The notes below the pieces were generated by a model. It had not been told where the DNA came from. It did no database searches and saw only the letters and a list, made by a program, of their open reading frames with translations. This document shows positions 28,252 through 37,067 of a stretch of DNA of 64,000 nt, piece after piece (position 1 is the first letter of the stretch; each line of letters starts with the position of its first letter). Source of the DNA: Acidulodesulfobacterium_A sp049965795 (GTDB lineage: Bacteria; SZUA-79; Acidulodesulfobacterales; Acidulodesulfobacteraceae); the NCBI GenBank assembly GCA_049965795.1, contig JBMFVW010000001.1:54205-118204 (forward strand), given 5' to 3'. The position numbers were made by a program, and so were the translations under genes.

Positions 28252-29182
28252 TAAGTTTCTGATATCCTATTAAAATATAAAGACATGCCATTCTAACGGC
28301 TACGCCGTTTTCAACCTGTTTAAATATATGAGTCTTATTTTCGTTTATTATACTGCCGGAAATTTCCACGTCTCTGTTTACAGGTCCGGGATGAAGCACC
28401 ATAACTTTTTTATCGGCTTTTGACAAAAGCTCAGGCGTCAACCTGAAAAAATTTCTGTATTCTTCTATTGACGGTATAAAATAATAACCGGCTCTTTCTT
28501 TTTGTATCCTCAACATTATTATAACATCGGCATTTTTAACCGCTTCTTCCATACTTTTTGCAATAAATACTTTGCCGCCGCCGTATTCCGTCATCCTCGG
28601 TAAAAGAGAATGCGGCGCATAAAGATAAATTTCTGCGCCTAATTTTGAAAATCCGTAAATATCGGATCTTGCGACTCTTGAGTGATATATATCTCCTATT
28701 ATAGCCACTTTAAGAGACTTAAAATCTTTTTTTGCTTCCGCAACCGTCATAATATCCAAAAGACACTGGGTAGGATGTTCGTTTATGCCGTCTCCGGCAT
28801 TAACTACGGAAGCTTTTGTAAGTTTAGATATGAAGTACGCCGCTCCGGATTCGGAATGCCTGATAACAAAAGCATCTGGCTTCATAGCTTCAAGATTAAG
28901 CAGGGTATCTTTAAGGCTTTCCCCTTTTACGACGGAGCTTTGCGAAACTGCAATGCTTAAAGAATCTGCGCTTAGTCTTTTTTGCGCTATTTCAAAAGAC
29001 GTCCTTGTCCTGGTGGACGGTTCGTAAAAAATATTTACTACTGTTTTTCCCCTTAGCGTCGGAACTTTCTTTATGTCTTTTAGGGAAATTTTTTTAAATT
29101 CTTTTGCGGTTTCGACAAAATAATTAATATCGGATGCCGATAGGTCTTTAATAGAAATGAGGTCTTTTTTTTGAAAGCTCAT
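28244..29182 (-). CDS. pyrB: Aspartate carbamoyltransferase catalytic subunit
   Basis: This 312-residue enzyme joins carbamoyl phosphate and aspartate. The carbamoyl-phosphate loop STRTRTSFE (about 54-62) is perfect, with the active-site Lys loop VVKGESLKD and the HPTQ motif (HPTQCLLD). No pyrI regulatory gene is present, so control probably falls to PyrR, encoded just upstream with a 4-bp overlap. Confidence 0.97.
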   Translation of the reverse strand: MSFQKKDLISIKDLSASDINYFVETAKEFKKISLKDIKKVPTLRGKTVVNIFYEPSTRTRTSFEIAQKRLSADSLSIAVSQSSVVKGESLKDTLLNLEAMKPDAFVIRHSESGAAYFISKLTKASVVNAGDGINEHPTQCLLDIMTVAEAKKDFKSLKVAIIGDIYHSRVARSDIYGFSKLGAEIYLYAPHSLLPRMTEYGGGKVFIAKSMEEAVKNADVIIMLRIQKERAGYYFIPSIEEYRNFFRLTPELLSKADKKVMVLHPGPVNRDVEISGSIINENKTHIFKQVENGVAVRMACLYILIGYQKLNG

Positions 29183-29715
29183 ATTTTTTCGACAAATTTT
29201 TTATCGCTTATACTTGTAATATTTACGTTAATTATTTCATTTTTTTCCGCTTTTATTTTCCTGCCTATAAAATCGGGACAAACAGGCAATTCTCTTCCTT
29301 CTTTATCTATAAAAACCGCAAGTTTAATATTAGCCGGCCTTCCAAAATCGAATATTTCGTCTATAGAAGCTCTTACGGTTCTTCCGCTGCTAATTACGTC
29401 ATCGACTAATAAAATTTCTTTATCGTTTATATCAAAATTAATATCCGTGGAATCGCCCGATTTTTTAACGGCAAACGGATCGTCCCGGTAAAGCGTCATA
29501 TCTATATAGCCTATTTTGCAGTCTATGCCGAACCTGTCTAAGACGGCTTTTTTTATCAAATCCGCCAAAACTATTCCGCCGTTTTTTATGCCGATTATTA
29601 CGGTATTGCTAAAGTTTAAACCGGAATTTATTATTTTATTTATAAAATCATTAAGAATTAATCCTGTCTCTTTATCGTCAAAGATTATAACCGCGTTTTT
29701 GGACATTAAACTCAC
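29179..29715 (-). CDS. pyrR: PyrR pyrimidine operon regulator / uracil phosphoribosyltransferase
   Basis: This 178-residue protein has the phosphoribosyltransferase PRPP loop ILLVDDVISSGRTVRASID (about 101-119), characteristic of PyrR. In Bacillus PyrR binds mRNA attenuators when UMP is high. I could not recognise a PyrR-binding hairpin or attenuator in the 115-nt leader of this operon, so the RNA-binding role is inferred from family only. It overlaps lepB and pyrB by 4 bp each. Confidence 0.93.
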   Translation of the reverse strand: MSLMSKNAVIIFDDKETGLILNDFINKIINSGLNFSNTVIIGIKNGGIVLADLIKKAVLDRFGIDCKIGYIDMTLYRDDPFAVKKSGDSTDINFDINDKEILLVDDVISSGRTVRASIDEIFDFGRPANIKLAVFIDKEGRELPVCPDFIGRKIKAEKNEIINVNITSISDKKFVEKI

Positions 29716-30365
29716 CCTAAATTTTTAATAGGACATTCCGGAACTGTTTTAAAAAAACGATGCCAGTAAATATCGAAATGATTTTTGGGATTCCATGAAA
29801 AATATATAATAAAAGCCTGTCCTATTATGTCTTTATACGGAACAAAACCCCAGTATCTCGAATCGAAACTGTTATCCCTGTTATCTCCCATAACAAAAAG
29901 TTCGTTTTTTGGGACAGTAACAGGTCCGTAATTATCTCTCGGCGAATTATATGCCGGCAAAATTTTATGAGATGTCCAATGTGCAAATTTACAATTATAA
30001 ATATGATTGTTAATATAAACTTTGTTATTTATTATCTGAATTTTATCGCCGGGCGTGCCTACTACTCTTTTAATGAAATCTATCCCCGGATGAAGGTTGT
30101 ATTTTCTTGCATACGGAAATTTAAATACTATTACCTGTCCTGTTTTGGGATGAGAAACCGGAATTATATCATCGGTAAAAGGAATATGAATCCCGTATAT
30201 AAACTTATTTACCAAAATATGATCCCCCGGTATAAGGGTCGGTTCCATCGAACCGGAAGGTATTTTAAAGGCCTGAACGACAAAAGTTCTAAATAATAAA
30301 GCTATAATTATCGCTATTATTATAGCTTTAAAATAATCCCATAATGTATGTCCTTTATCGCTCAT
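29712..30365 (-). CDS. lepB: Signal peptidase I
   Basis: This 217-residue inner-membrane serine protease cleaves Sec signal peptides. One N-terminal membrane helix (about 12-30) precedes box B with catalytic Ser38 (IPSGSMEPTLIPGDHILVNK) and the Lys of FIKRVVGTPGDK (about 94-105). MGDNRDNSFDSRYWG closes the catalytic core. It is the first gene behind the promoter at 30389-30417 and so heads the pyrimidine operon. Confidence 0.95.
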   Translation of the reverse strand: MSDKGHTLWDYFKAIIIAIIIALLFRTFVVQAFKIPSGSMEPTLIPGDHILVNKFIYGIHIPFTDDIIPVSHPKTGQVIVFKFPYARKYNLHPGIDFIKRVVGTPGDKIQIINNKVYINNHIYNCKFAHWTSHKILPAYNSPRDNYGPVTVPKNELFVMGDNRDNSFDSRYWGFVPYKDIIGQAFIIYFSWNPKNHFDIYWHRFFKTVPECPIKNLG

Positions 30366-30388
30366 AAAAAAATATTTTAATTTTATAA

Positions 30389-30417
30389 ATTATACCAGTT
30401 TTTTTTAATAATGTCTA
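30389..30417 (-). promoter_or_regulatory. Promoter of the lepB-pyr operon
   Basis: On the minus strand TAGACA (30412-30417) and TATAAT (30389-30394) are separated by 17 nt. The -10 is preceded by TGG, giving an extended -10. It lies in the lepA-lepB gap and gives the operon its own start independent of lepA. Confidence 0.6.
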
Positions 30418-30480
30418 ATACCTTAATCTCGTATTTTTTCTTTCGATGACGGAAATCGATTCCGTCCCGTCGCAAATTGA

Positions 30481-32286
30481 TTAGACTTTCAATATCGACA
30501 GGAACGCCTCCTGGGGAATTTCGACGGAACCGATATTTTTCATTTTCTTCTTGCCCTCTTTCTGTTTCTCTAAAAGTTTTCTCTTTCTGGTAATGTCGCC
30601 TCCGTAACATTTGGCGAGAACATTTTTACGCAAGGCCTTTATCTCTTCCCTTGCGATTATCTTAGAGCCTATTTGCGCTTGAAGAACAACTTCAAACATC
30701 TGCCTCGGTATTAAAGTCCTCAGTTTTTCTACTATATTTCTGCCTCTTGTATATGCTTTTTCTCTGTGCACTATAACCGATAACGCGTCTATCGGGTCTT
30801 TATTTACCAATATTTCTAGTTTTATCATATCTGCAGGTCTGTATCCGCTGAACTCGTAATCGAAAGAAGCATACCCTTTAGAAAGCGATTTAAGCTGGTC
30901 GTAAAAATCGAGAACTATTTCGGACAGAGGCAATTCATAAACTAACTGCACTCTGGTTTTCGTAATATATTTTAATTCTATCTGTCTTCCTCTTTTTTCT
31001 ACGCAAAGGTTTATTATTTTTCCGAGATATTCGGAAGGAACATAAATATTTGCCTTAATAAAAGGTTCCTCTATATGCTCTACCTCCTGCATTGAAATTT
31101 CCTCGGAAGGCGGAAATTTCATAGGATTAAGGGCGGTTTTAGTTTCTCCTTTTATCGTTATGATATTATAAAGAACTGTAGGAGACGTAGATATGAGGTT
31201 TAAACCGTATTCGCGCTCAAGTCTTTCTACTATGATTTCCATATGCAAAAGCCCGAGAAATCCGCATCTGAAACCGAAACCTAACGCAAGCGAATTTTCC
31301 GGCTCGAATGAAAAAGACGGATCGTTTAATTTTAATTTTTCTATAGAATCTTTTAGCTCGGGATAATCGTCGGAATCTATAGGATAGATACCTGCAAAGA
31401 CCATAGGTTTCGGTTCTTTAAAGTCGGGCAGGGGTTCTTTGGTAGGTTTATTTTTATGTGTAATAGTATCGCCGATTTTAAACCTTCCCGAATCTTTTAT
31501 ATTGGCTATTATAAATCCTACTTCTCCGGCGCTTAAAGCGTTAAGCTCTTTCATGAATGGGCTGTAAACGCCTACTTTTTGGACTTCATAAGAAATTCCG
31601 GAATGCATAAGCAGTATATTGTCGCCAGGAACTACGGTTCCGTCGAATACCCTAATAAGCGCTATAACGCCCTGATATGAATCAAACCATGAGTCGAAAA
31701 TGAGAGCTTTTAGCGGTGCATTAGGATCTCCGCTCGGATGAGGAATTTTATCTATAACCGATTCCAATATCTCTTTAATTCCTATGCCTTCCTTAGCGCT
31801 TGCCAAAATTGCATCGCCTGCTTCCAAGCCGACTACTTCTTCAATTTCTTTTTTAGTTTTTTCAGGGTCGGCACTTGGCAGGTCTATTTTATTTATTACA
31901 GGAACTACCGTTAAATTCATATCCGAAGCAATGTAAACATTTGCTAAAGTCTGGGCTTCTACCCCCTGCGTTGCATCCACCACCAAAAGGGCACCTTCGC
32001 AGGCAGCTAAAGACTTAGATACCTCATACGAAAAATCAACGTGACCTGGCGTGTCTATCAAGTTAAGGGCATACTCTATTCCGCCGTAATTATACTTTAG
32101 TCTTACTGTTTGAGCCTTAATAGTAATACCTCTTTCGCGCTCAAGGTCCATGTTGTCTAAAAACTGCGAAACTTTTTCTCTTTCGGTAATTGCGCCGGTA
32201 AAATCTAAAAATCTGTCTGCAAGCGTGGACTTTCCATGGTCGATATGGGCTATGATTGAAAAATTTCTAATATTTTTAATGTCCAT
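30481..32286 (-). CDS. lepA: Elongation factor 4 (LepA)
   Basis: This 601-residue translational GTPase acts on the ribosome and can back-translocate tRNAs. The G1 motif AHIDHGKST (13-21), G3 DTPGHVDF and G4 NKID are intact. The LepA-specific C-terminal domain follows, ending KRKLLEKQKEGKKKMK and a short tail. Length is typical. It lies 36 bp downstream of the RNase P RNA gene. Confidence 0.97.
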   Translation of the reverse strand: MDIKNIRNFSIIAHIDHGKSTLADRFLDFTGAITEREKVSQFLDNMDLERERGITIKAQTVRLKYNYGGIEYALNLIDTPGHVDFSYEVSKSLAACEGALLVVDATQGVEAQTLANVYIASDMNLTVVPVINKIDLPSADPEKTKKEIEEVVGLEAGDAILASAKEGIGIKEILESVIDKIPHPSGDPNAPLKALIFDSWFDSYQGVIALIRVFDGTVVPGDNILLMHSGISYEVQKVGVYSPFMKELNALSAGEVGFIIANIKDSGRFKIGDTITHKNKPTKEPLPDFKEPKPMVFAGIYPIDSDDYPELKDSIEKLKLNDPSFSFEPENSLALGFGFRCGFLGLLHMEIIVERLEREYGLNLISTSPTVLYNIITIKGETKTALNPMKFPPSEEISMQEVEHIEEPFIKANIYVPSEYLGKIINLCVEKRGRQIELKYITKTRVQLVYELPLSEIVLDFYDQLKSLSKGYASFDYEFSGYRPADMIKLEILVNKDPIDALSVIVHREKAYTRGRNIVEKLRTLIPRQMFEVVLQAQIGSKIIAREEIKALRKNVLAKCYGGDITRKRKLLEKQKEGKKKMKNIGSVEIPQEAFLSILKV

Positions 32287-32321
32287 ATATTATTTAAAAG
32301 ATTAAATTTGAAAATAATTTC

Positions 32322-32664
32322 GGCCGTAAGCAAAATCGTAAGCCGGGTTCTGTATATGCCGGTCATTTCTCTGTGCGAACAACCCGAAGACCTTACAAGG
32401 CGAGCAGCCTTGATCTTCCTATTTGTTCTTGCTCCTAACGGGGCTTGCCATAGACATTATTTGCATAATGCCTAAGTGAGCTCTTACCTCACTATTTCAC
32501 CCTTACCTCTTTACCGTTTCGGCAATTAAGAGGCGGTATATTTTCTGTTGCGCTTTCCTTAAAGTCGCCTTCACCGGTTTAAAACGGCGTTATGCTCTTT
32601 GGAGCCCGGACTTTCCTCAAAAAACAAAGAGTTTTTTGCGACCGACCGCTTTTGCTTACGACCG
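32322..32664 (-). ncRNA. rnpB: RNase P RNA, bacterial class A
   Basis: On the minus strand the 5' part contains GAGGAAAGTCCGGGCTCC and the 3' part ACAGAACCCGGCTTA, the two universal signatures of RNase P RNA. GGGTGAAATAGTGAGGTAAGAG in the middle is also typical. The ends pair perfectly: CGTAAGCAAAA near 32650-32660 and its complement at 32325-32335 form helix P1. The exact ends are estimated to within a few bases. The RNA processes tRNA 5' ends. Confidence 0.95.
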
Positions 32665-32674
32665 ACAAATCATT

Positions 32675-33127
32675 TTAACAGCTTGATGTTTGTTCGTCAA
32701 TATCTAACTTTTCTATATTATAATCTATAGCCGAATTTGCCAGCTTATCGGCTTTAAAATTAAGCGTTCTGGGGATATGTTTAAATGAGTAAGCGGCATT
32801 TAAATTTGCGATTATTTTTTTTGCTTTTTCGTAAAGAGGTATGATATTTGGACTTTTTACCGAATAAACTCCGTTTAATTGATTTACCAAAAGCTGTGAA
32901 TCGGATAAAAAATTGATATTGAATTTTCCGGAAGTATTTGTAAGTTCGGCAAGGTACTCCAAAGCTATAACAAGCGCTCTGTATTCTGCCTCGTTATTCG
33001 TTAAAATACCGAGATACTGTTTTAACGAAATGGTTTTTTTATTATCTTCGTCTAAAATAAAAATTCCCGCTCCGGATTTTCCCGGATTTCCCCGTGATGC
33101 TCCGTCGGTGTAAACCGTTAAATTCAT
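32675..33127 (-). CDS. rnhA: RNase HI family protein
   Basis: This 150-residue ribonuclease H fold protein cleaves RNA in RNA-DNA hybrids. The catalytic acidic residues are visible: Asp7 in YTDGASRGNPG, Glu in NNEAEYRAL (about 44-52), Asp in LSDSQLLV, and Asp in ADKLANSA. It is the short RnhA/YpeP-like class without the basic handle of E. coli RNase HI. It overlaps the COG1579 gene by 4 bp and is followed at once by rnpB. Confidence 0.88.
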   Translation of the reverse strand: MNLTVYTDGASRGNPGKSGAGIFILDEDNKKTISLKQYLGILTNNEAEYRALVIALEYLAELTNTSGKFNINFLSDSQLLVNQLNGVYSVKSPNIIPLYEKAKKIIANLNAAYSFKHIPRTLNFKADKLANSAIDYNIEKLDIDEQTSSC

Positions 33128-33903
33128 ACTCTTGTTTTACCGGCTTTTTTAGATGTTTTCTGGGAAGAAGATACTTCCGCAGCAGTTTCCTGCGAAACGT
33201 TTTCAATGTAAAGAATTCTTGAGCATATCGGACACTGCATAAATACATTTTCGGATATAAGCTCGTTAAACTGCTGCGGGGGCAGCATCCTGTAACATCC
33301 CGTACAGGCTCCGGACTGCAGTACGGGAGCAATAGCCGGAAATCCTTTTCTTATTTTTATAGTTTCGTATATGTCTAAGTAATTTTTTTTGATTTTGCTT
33401 TTTGCGGTTTCTCTTCTGCTCAAAAAATCTTCTTTCGATAACTCGAATTCTTTCTCTTTATTTTTTAATTCGGCATCTTTTGAAGACAAACTAATCTTTA
33501 GATCATCAGACTCTTTTTGAATTAAATTAATCTTATCGTTCAAAGCCGTATGACTTTCCGTCAGCATAATTAATTCGCCTTCGGCTTTCTTTTTTAAAGC
33601 TTCGGTGTCTTTTATAGATTTTTGAAGGGCATTATACTCTTTATTAGTTTTAATAAGTTTTTGGGTATCTTTCATTTTATTCAGCTTGTCGTCGAAAGTT
33701 TGAATTTCTACCTCGGTTCCTGATATTTTTTTATTTAATTCAGCCAATTCTTCGTTTAATTTCTCATTCTCAGATTTTTTTAAATTAATCCCGTTCTGCA
33801 GTTCCTCAATTTCATTATTAATTTTCTTAAGCGATTCCTCAAACTTTAACAGTTCCAAATCAATATTCTGGATATCCACTATAAAAGAAATCTGTTCGTT
33901 CAA
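33124..33903 (-). CDS. Coiled-coil zinc-ribbon protein, COG1579 family
   Basis: This 259-residue protein is mostly long antiparallel coiled coil (about 10-175, rich in K, E and L) followed by a C-terminal zinc ribbon with Cys pairs CTGC and CPIC (about 199-230). A charged Lys/Ser tail follows. The family is widespread, often beside NIF3 genes as here, and is thought to bind nucleic acid, but no function is proved. It lies 24 bp downstream of the NIF3 gene. Confidence 0.85.
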   Translation of the reverse strand: MNEQISFIVDIQNIDLELLKFEESLKKINNEIEELQNGINLKKSENEKLNEELAELNKKISGTEVEIQTFDDKLNKMKDTQKLIKTNKEYNALQKSIKDTEALKKKAEGELIMLTESHTALNDKINLIQKESDDLKISLSSKDAELKNKEKEFELSKEDFLSRRETAKSKIKKNYLDIYETIKIRKGFPAIAPVLQSGACTGCYRMLPPQQFNELISENVFMQCPICSRILYIENVSQETAAEVSSSQKTSKKAGKTRV

Positions 33904-33927
33904 AGTTATCCTCCTTATGTTTATATA

Positions 33928-35040
33928 TTATTTAAATTTATTAACAGGGCTGTTTTCTCCGCTATTTTCAAAAACCGGAATATTAGAATTAAACTCTTTT
34001 ACTATTATATCTTTAGTTATTTCGGTAAAATATTTTTCGGTATCGAAATGGGACATTTCAATAAGGGATATACCGCTCATATTTGCCTTTATTGCAGTAC
34101 TGTGTTTTAATTCTGAAGATATAAAAAGATCGCATCCTGTTTTTATAGCATTTTCTATAAAAGAAAATCCGCTACCGGATACTACGGCGATTTTTTTTAT
34201 TTTTTTATTTAGTTTACCGCAGTAATTTATAAAAACAGGGGAAAAAATATCGCTAATATTCTCCAAAATTTCACCAAGAGTAACGGTACTTTCTAAATTA
34301 CCAGCCGCACCTATTCCTGTTTCTTGTCCTCCGAAATCGTATAACGGAAAAATATCGAAAGCGGCTTCTTCATAAGGATGGACTTTCTTCATTTCTTCTA
34401 CCGCCTGCTTTATAAATCTTTCTTCTATCAATATTTCTACTTTAGATTCATCGACGAAAGAAGTTTTTCCCGATTCTCCTATAAAAGGGTCTGAGCCCGA
34501 TAAAGGTTTAAAAGAGCCTTTACCTTTAGTCTCGAAAGAGCAATTTTCATAGTTTCCTATTTTTGGATTTCCGTATTTAAAAAGAGTCTCCCTGACCGCT
34601 CTTACATAGCCTTTTGGTATAAAAACAGATAATTTATAGAGATTTCTTTTACTTAATACCAAAGGCATAATTTCCTTTGCCGACAGTTTATTCAGAATAT
34701 AGCGGCTCATAGAATATACCGAGGAATCGAAATTTGTATGCATAGCATAAACGCAGATTTTATTATTTATTAGAACTTCGGAAAATCTGCCGGACGGCGA
34801 GTTTAAGTCTATAAAGCGCAACGGATGAAAAAAGAGCGGATGATGAATCAATATAAGGTTGGAATTGGTTTTAAGCGATAAATCTAAGGACTTTTTAGAG
34901 AGGTCTAACGATGTTACTATGCCTGTTACCGGCGAATTTGATAATTTTACCTGATAACCCGAATTATCCCAATCTTCTTGCAAGTCGGGCGGTATCAGGT
35001 TTTCTAATTTATCTGCTACATCTTTTATAAATAATGACAT
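33928..35040 (-). CDS. NIF3-like dinuclear metal centre protein (GTP cyclohydrolase 1 type 2 family)
   Basis: I place the start at the ATG at 35038-35040, giving 370 residues beginning MSLFIKDVADKL. The longer frame reads through tRNA-Met and its extra N-terminus is translated tRNA. The protein has the NIF3 metal-binding motif LIHHPLFF (about 66-73) and the later FDTEKYF stretch. An inserted PII/CutA-like domain (about 125-235) is common in bacterial members. The biochemical role is unsettled; the family has been linked to GTP cyclohydrolase activity. Confidence 0.9.
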   Translation of the reverse strand: MSLFIKDVADKLENLIPPDLQEDWDNSGYQVKLSNSPVTGIVTSLDLSKKSLDLSLKTNSNLILIHHPLFFHPLRFIDLNSPSGRFSEVLINNKICVYAMHTNFDSSVYSMSRYILNKLSAKEIMPLVLSKRNLYKLSVFIPKGYVRAVRETLFKYGNPKIGNYENCSFETKGKGSFKPLSGSDPFIGESGKTSFVDESKVEILIEERFIKQAVEEMKKVHPYEEAAFDIFPLYDFGGQETGIGAAGNLESTVTLGEILENISDIFSPVFINYCGKLNKKIKKIAVVSGSGFSFIENAIKTGCDLFISSELKHSTAIKANMSGISLIEMSHFDTEKYFTEITKDIIVKEFNSNIPVFENSGENSPVNKFK

Positions 35041-35048
35041 TTTTAAAA

Positions 35049-35124
35049 TGGTGGGCCCACCCGGGTTCGAACCAGGGACCAACCGGTTATGAGCCGGCCG
35101 CTCTACCAGCTGAGCTATAGGCCC
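35049..35124 (-). tRNA. tRNA with CAT anticodon, probably tRNA-Met (elongator)
   Basis: The minus strand folds into a cloverleaf. The acceptor stem is GGGCCTA/TGGGCCC, the anticodon stem GCCGG/CCGGT holds loop CTCATAA, anticodon CAT is read from 35089-35091, and CCA is encoded (35049-35051). Lack of three G-C pairs in the expected initiator position and a paired 1-72 argue against initiator tRNA. Ile2 (lysidine-modified CAT) cannot be excluded. It lies 8 bp after rpoD and 8 bp before the NIF3 gene, so it must be cut from a shared transcript. Confidence 0.92.
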
Positions 35125-35132
35125 TAAATCCA

Positions 35133-37061
35133 CTACTTCACAAATGTTTTAAGCCTTTTGGAACGGCTCGGATGCCTGAGCTTCCTAAGTGCTTTTGCTT
35201 CTATCTGTCTTATTCTTTCTCTTGTAACTCCAAACTCTTGCCCGACTTCTTCTAATGTATGGTCGGATTTAATTCCTATTCCAAACCTCATGCGCAAAAC
35301 TTTTTCTTCCCTTTCCGTAAGAGAAGAAAGAACTTTTCCCGTCTGCTCTTCAAGGTCTGAATTTATTGCCGCTTCCAAAGGCAAAACGGTCGTTTTATCT
35401 TCAATGAAATCGCCGAGGTGCGTATCTTCTTCTTCGCCTATCGGAGTCTCAAGGGAAATAGGCTCTTTTGCTATCTTTAAAACCTTTCTTACTTTGTCTA
35501 TAGGCAGATCCATTCTTTCGGCAATTTCTTCAGGAACAGGCTCTCTTCCTATTTCCTGAACTAAAGCTCTCGAAGTCCTGATCAGTTTGTTTATGGTTTC
35601 TATCATATGGACTGGTATCCTTATAGTCCTTGCCTGATCGGCAATCGCTCTGGTAATAGCCTGTCTTATCCACCACGTAGCATATGTAGAAAACTTATAT
35701 CCTCTTTGATACTGAAATTTTTCGACGGCTTTCATAAGACCAATATTGCCTTCCTGAATCAGGTCTAAAAATTGAAGTCCTCTATTGGAATATTTTTTTG
35801 CTATAGAAACCACGAGTCTCAAATTAGCTTCTACCAGTTCGGTCTTTGCCGCTTTGGACTTCTCTTCGCCTATTTTTATAGCTTCGACTATTTTTTTAAG
35901 TTCGACTTTGGATACCCCTACTTCTTTCTCGGAAGCCGCAATCTTTGTCTTATATTCGTTTATGAGCTTATTAATGCTTTCGTGGCGTTTATGCTCCTGC
36001 GATTTAGACTGTCCACCGATTTCGTTTTTCTTATTATAAGCGGATTCAAGCTCTTTAATGCTTTCTTCGAATTCCGATATTTTTATATTATGATTTTTAA
36101 GCCTCATTATAACTTTATCGGATATTTTCTTTTTAAGCCTTAAATCTTTAATGTAGCCGAGTATTTTTTTCTTTGATTCAGCCGTTAAATTTTTATGCCC
36201 TACCCACGAAATTGATTTTGAAGAGCTATCCGAATCTATATCCGCTATATTATCTTCATCCGAGTCTATTTCGTCCGAACTTTCTTCCCTAAAAGCAATT
36301 TTATTTTTCTTTGATTTTTTTGAGGTATTTTCGGTTTTAGATTTATCTTCCTTATATTTTACCTCTTTTTTTATTTTTTCAATTATGGATAAAAATCTGG
36401 CTTCCGCTTTTTCTATATCCTTCTCGCTTGGAAAATCAACGTCGTCGAAATCGGAAACTATGCCGGTAATATTTAAATCGCCGTTTTTTAATTTATCTCC
36501 TATCGATATAACCCAGCGGATTAAAATATCTGAATTTAAAACGGACGAAAAAATTTCTTCTTCCCCTTCCTCAATGCTTTTTGCAATTTCTATTTCTCTT
36601 TCACGCGTAAGCAAAGCGACCGACCCCATTTCTTTTAAATACATCCTTACGGGGTCGTTAGTTTTAAGGGATAAATCTTCTTCTTCTTCTAATTCTTCGC
36701 TAAAAATTTCGTCATCGGCAAACTTAGAAGAAGACTTGGCGAAAATAGAAGAGGCGTCTCTGCCGATCTCTATATCTTTTTCCCCGAGCATGCTTATTAA
36801 ATCGTCTATCTGATCGGAAGAAACTATATCCTGAGGTAAAATATCGTTAAATTCGTCGTAGCTTAATCTGCCGCCGGAACGTTCTTTAGCTTTCTCTATG
36901 CTTTTATTTAAAATTAACGTTTCTATTTCTTTTTCCTTTTTCTGTTTTTTTAAAGTATCCGACGGTTTTTGTTCTTTAACGGCATTATTTTTATCGGCTT
37001 TATTTTTTGCCTCTGCCTTATTTTTATTATTTTTTTTATTTTCTATGTTTTTTTTAGTCAT
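35133..37061 (-). CDS. rpoD: Primary RNA polymerase sigma factor (sigma-70)
   Basis: This 642-residue sigma factor recognises housekeeping promoters. Region 1.2 begins with TNDPVRMYLKEMGSVALLTREREI (shortened here to MYLKEMG). Region 2 carries QEGNIGLMKAVEKF and KFSTYATWWIRQAI for -10 recognition and melting, and region 4 has TREEKVLRMRFGIG and VTRERIRQIEAKALRKLRHP. An acidic, Lys/Ser-rich insertion (about 230-290) lies in the non-conserved region. It follows dnaG by 6 bp in the classical macromolecular synthesis operon. Confidence 0.97.
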   Translation of the reverse strand: MTKKNIENKKNNKNKAEAKNKADKNNAVKEQKPSDTLKKQKKEKEIETLILNKSIEKAKERSGGRLSYDEFNDILPQDIVSSDQIDDLISMLGEKDIEIGRDASSIFAKSSSKFADDEIFSEELEEEEDLSLKTNDPVRMYLKEMGSVALLTREREIEIAKSIEEGEEEIFSSVLNSDILIRWVISIGDKLKNGDLNITGIVSDFDDVDFPSEKDIEKAEARFLSIIEKIKKEVKYKEDKSKTENTSKKSKKNKIAFREESSDEIDSDEDNIADIDSDSSSKSISWVGHKNLTAESKKKILGYIKDLRLKKKISDKVIMRLKNHNIKISEFEESIKELESAYNKKNEIGGQSKSQEHKRHESINKLINEYKTKIAASEKEVGVSKVELKKIVEAIKIGEEKSKAAKTELVEANLRLVVSIAKKYSNRGLQFLDLIQEGNIGLMKAVEKFQYQRGYKFSTYATWWIRQAITRAIADQARTIRIPVHMIETINKLIRTSRALVQEIGREPVPEEIAERMDLPIDKVRKVLKIAKEPISLETPIGEEEDTHLGDFIEDKTTVLPLEAAINSDLEEQTGKVLSSLTEREEKVLRMRFGIGIKSDHTLEEVGQEFGVTRERIRQIEAKALRKLRHPSRSKRLKTFVK

Positions 37062-37067
37062 AATAAA

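Noticed and set aside
30383..30610. 75-codon minus-strand frame
   Set aside because: It is an out-of-frame reading of the lepA 3' end and intergenic leader.
35041..35133. N-terminal extension of the NIF3 protein (GPIAQLVERPAHN...)
   Set aside because: It is the translation of tRNA-Met. The true start is the ATG at 35040.
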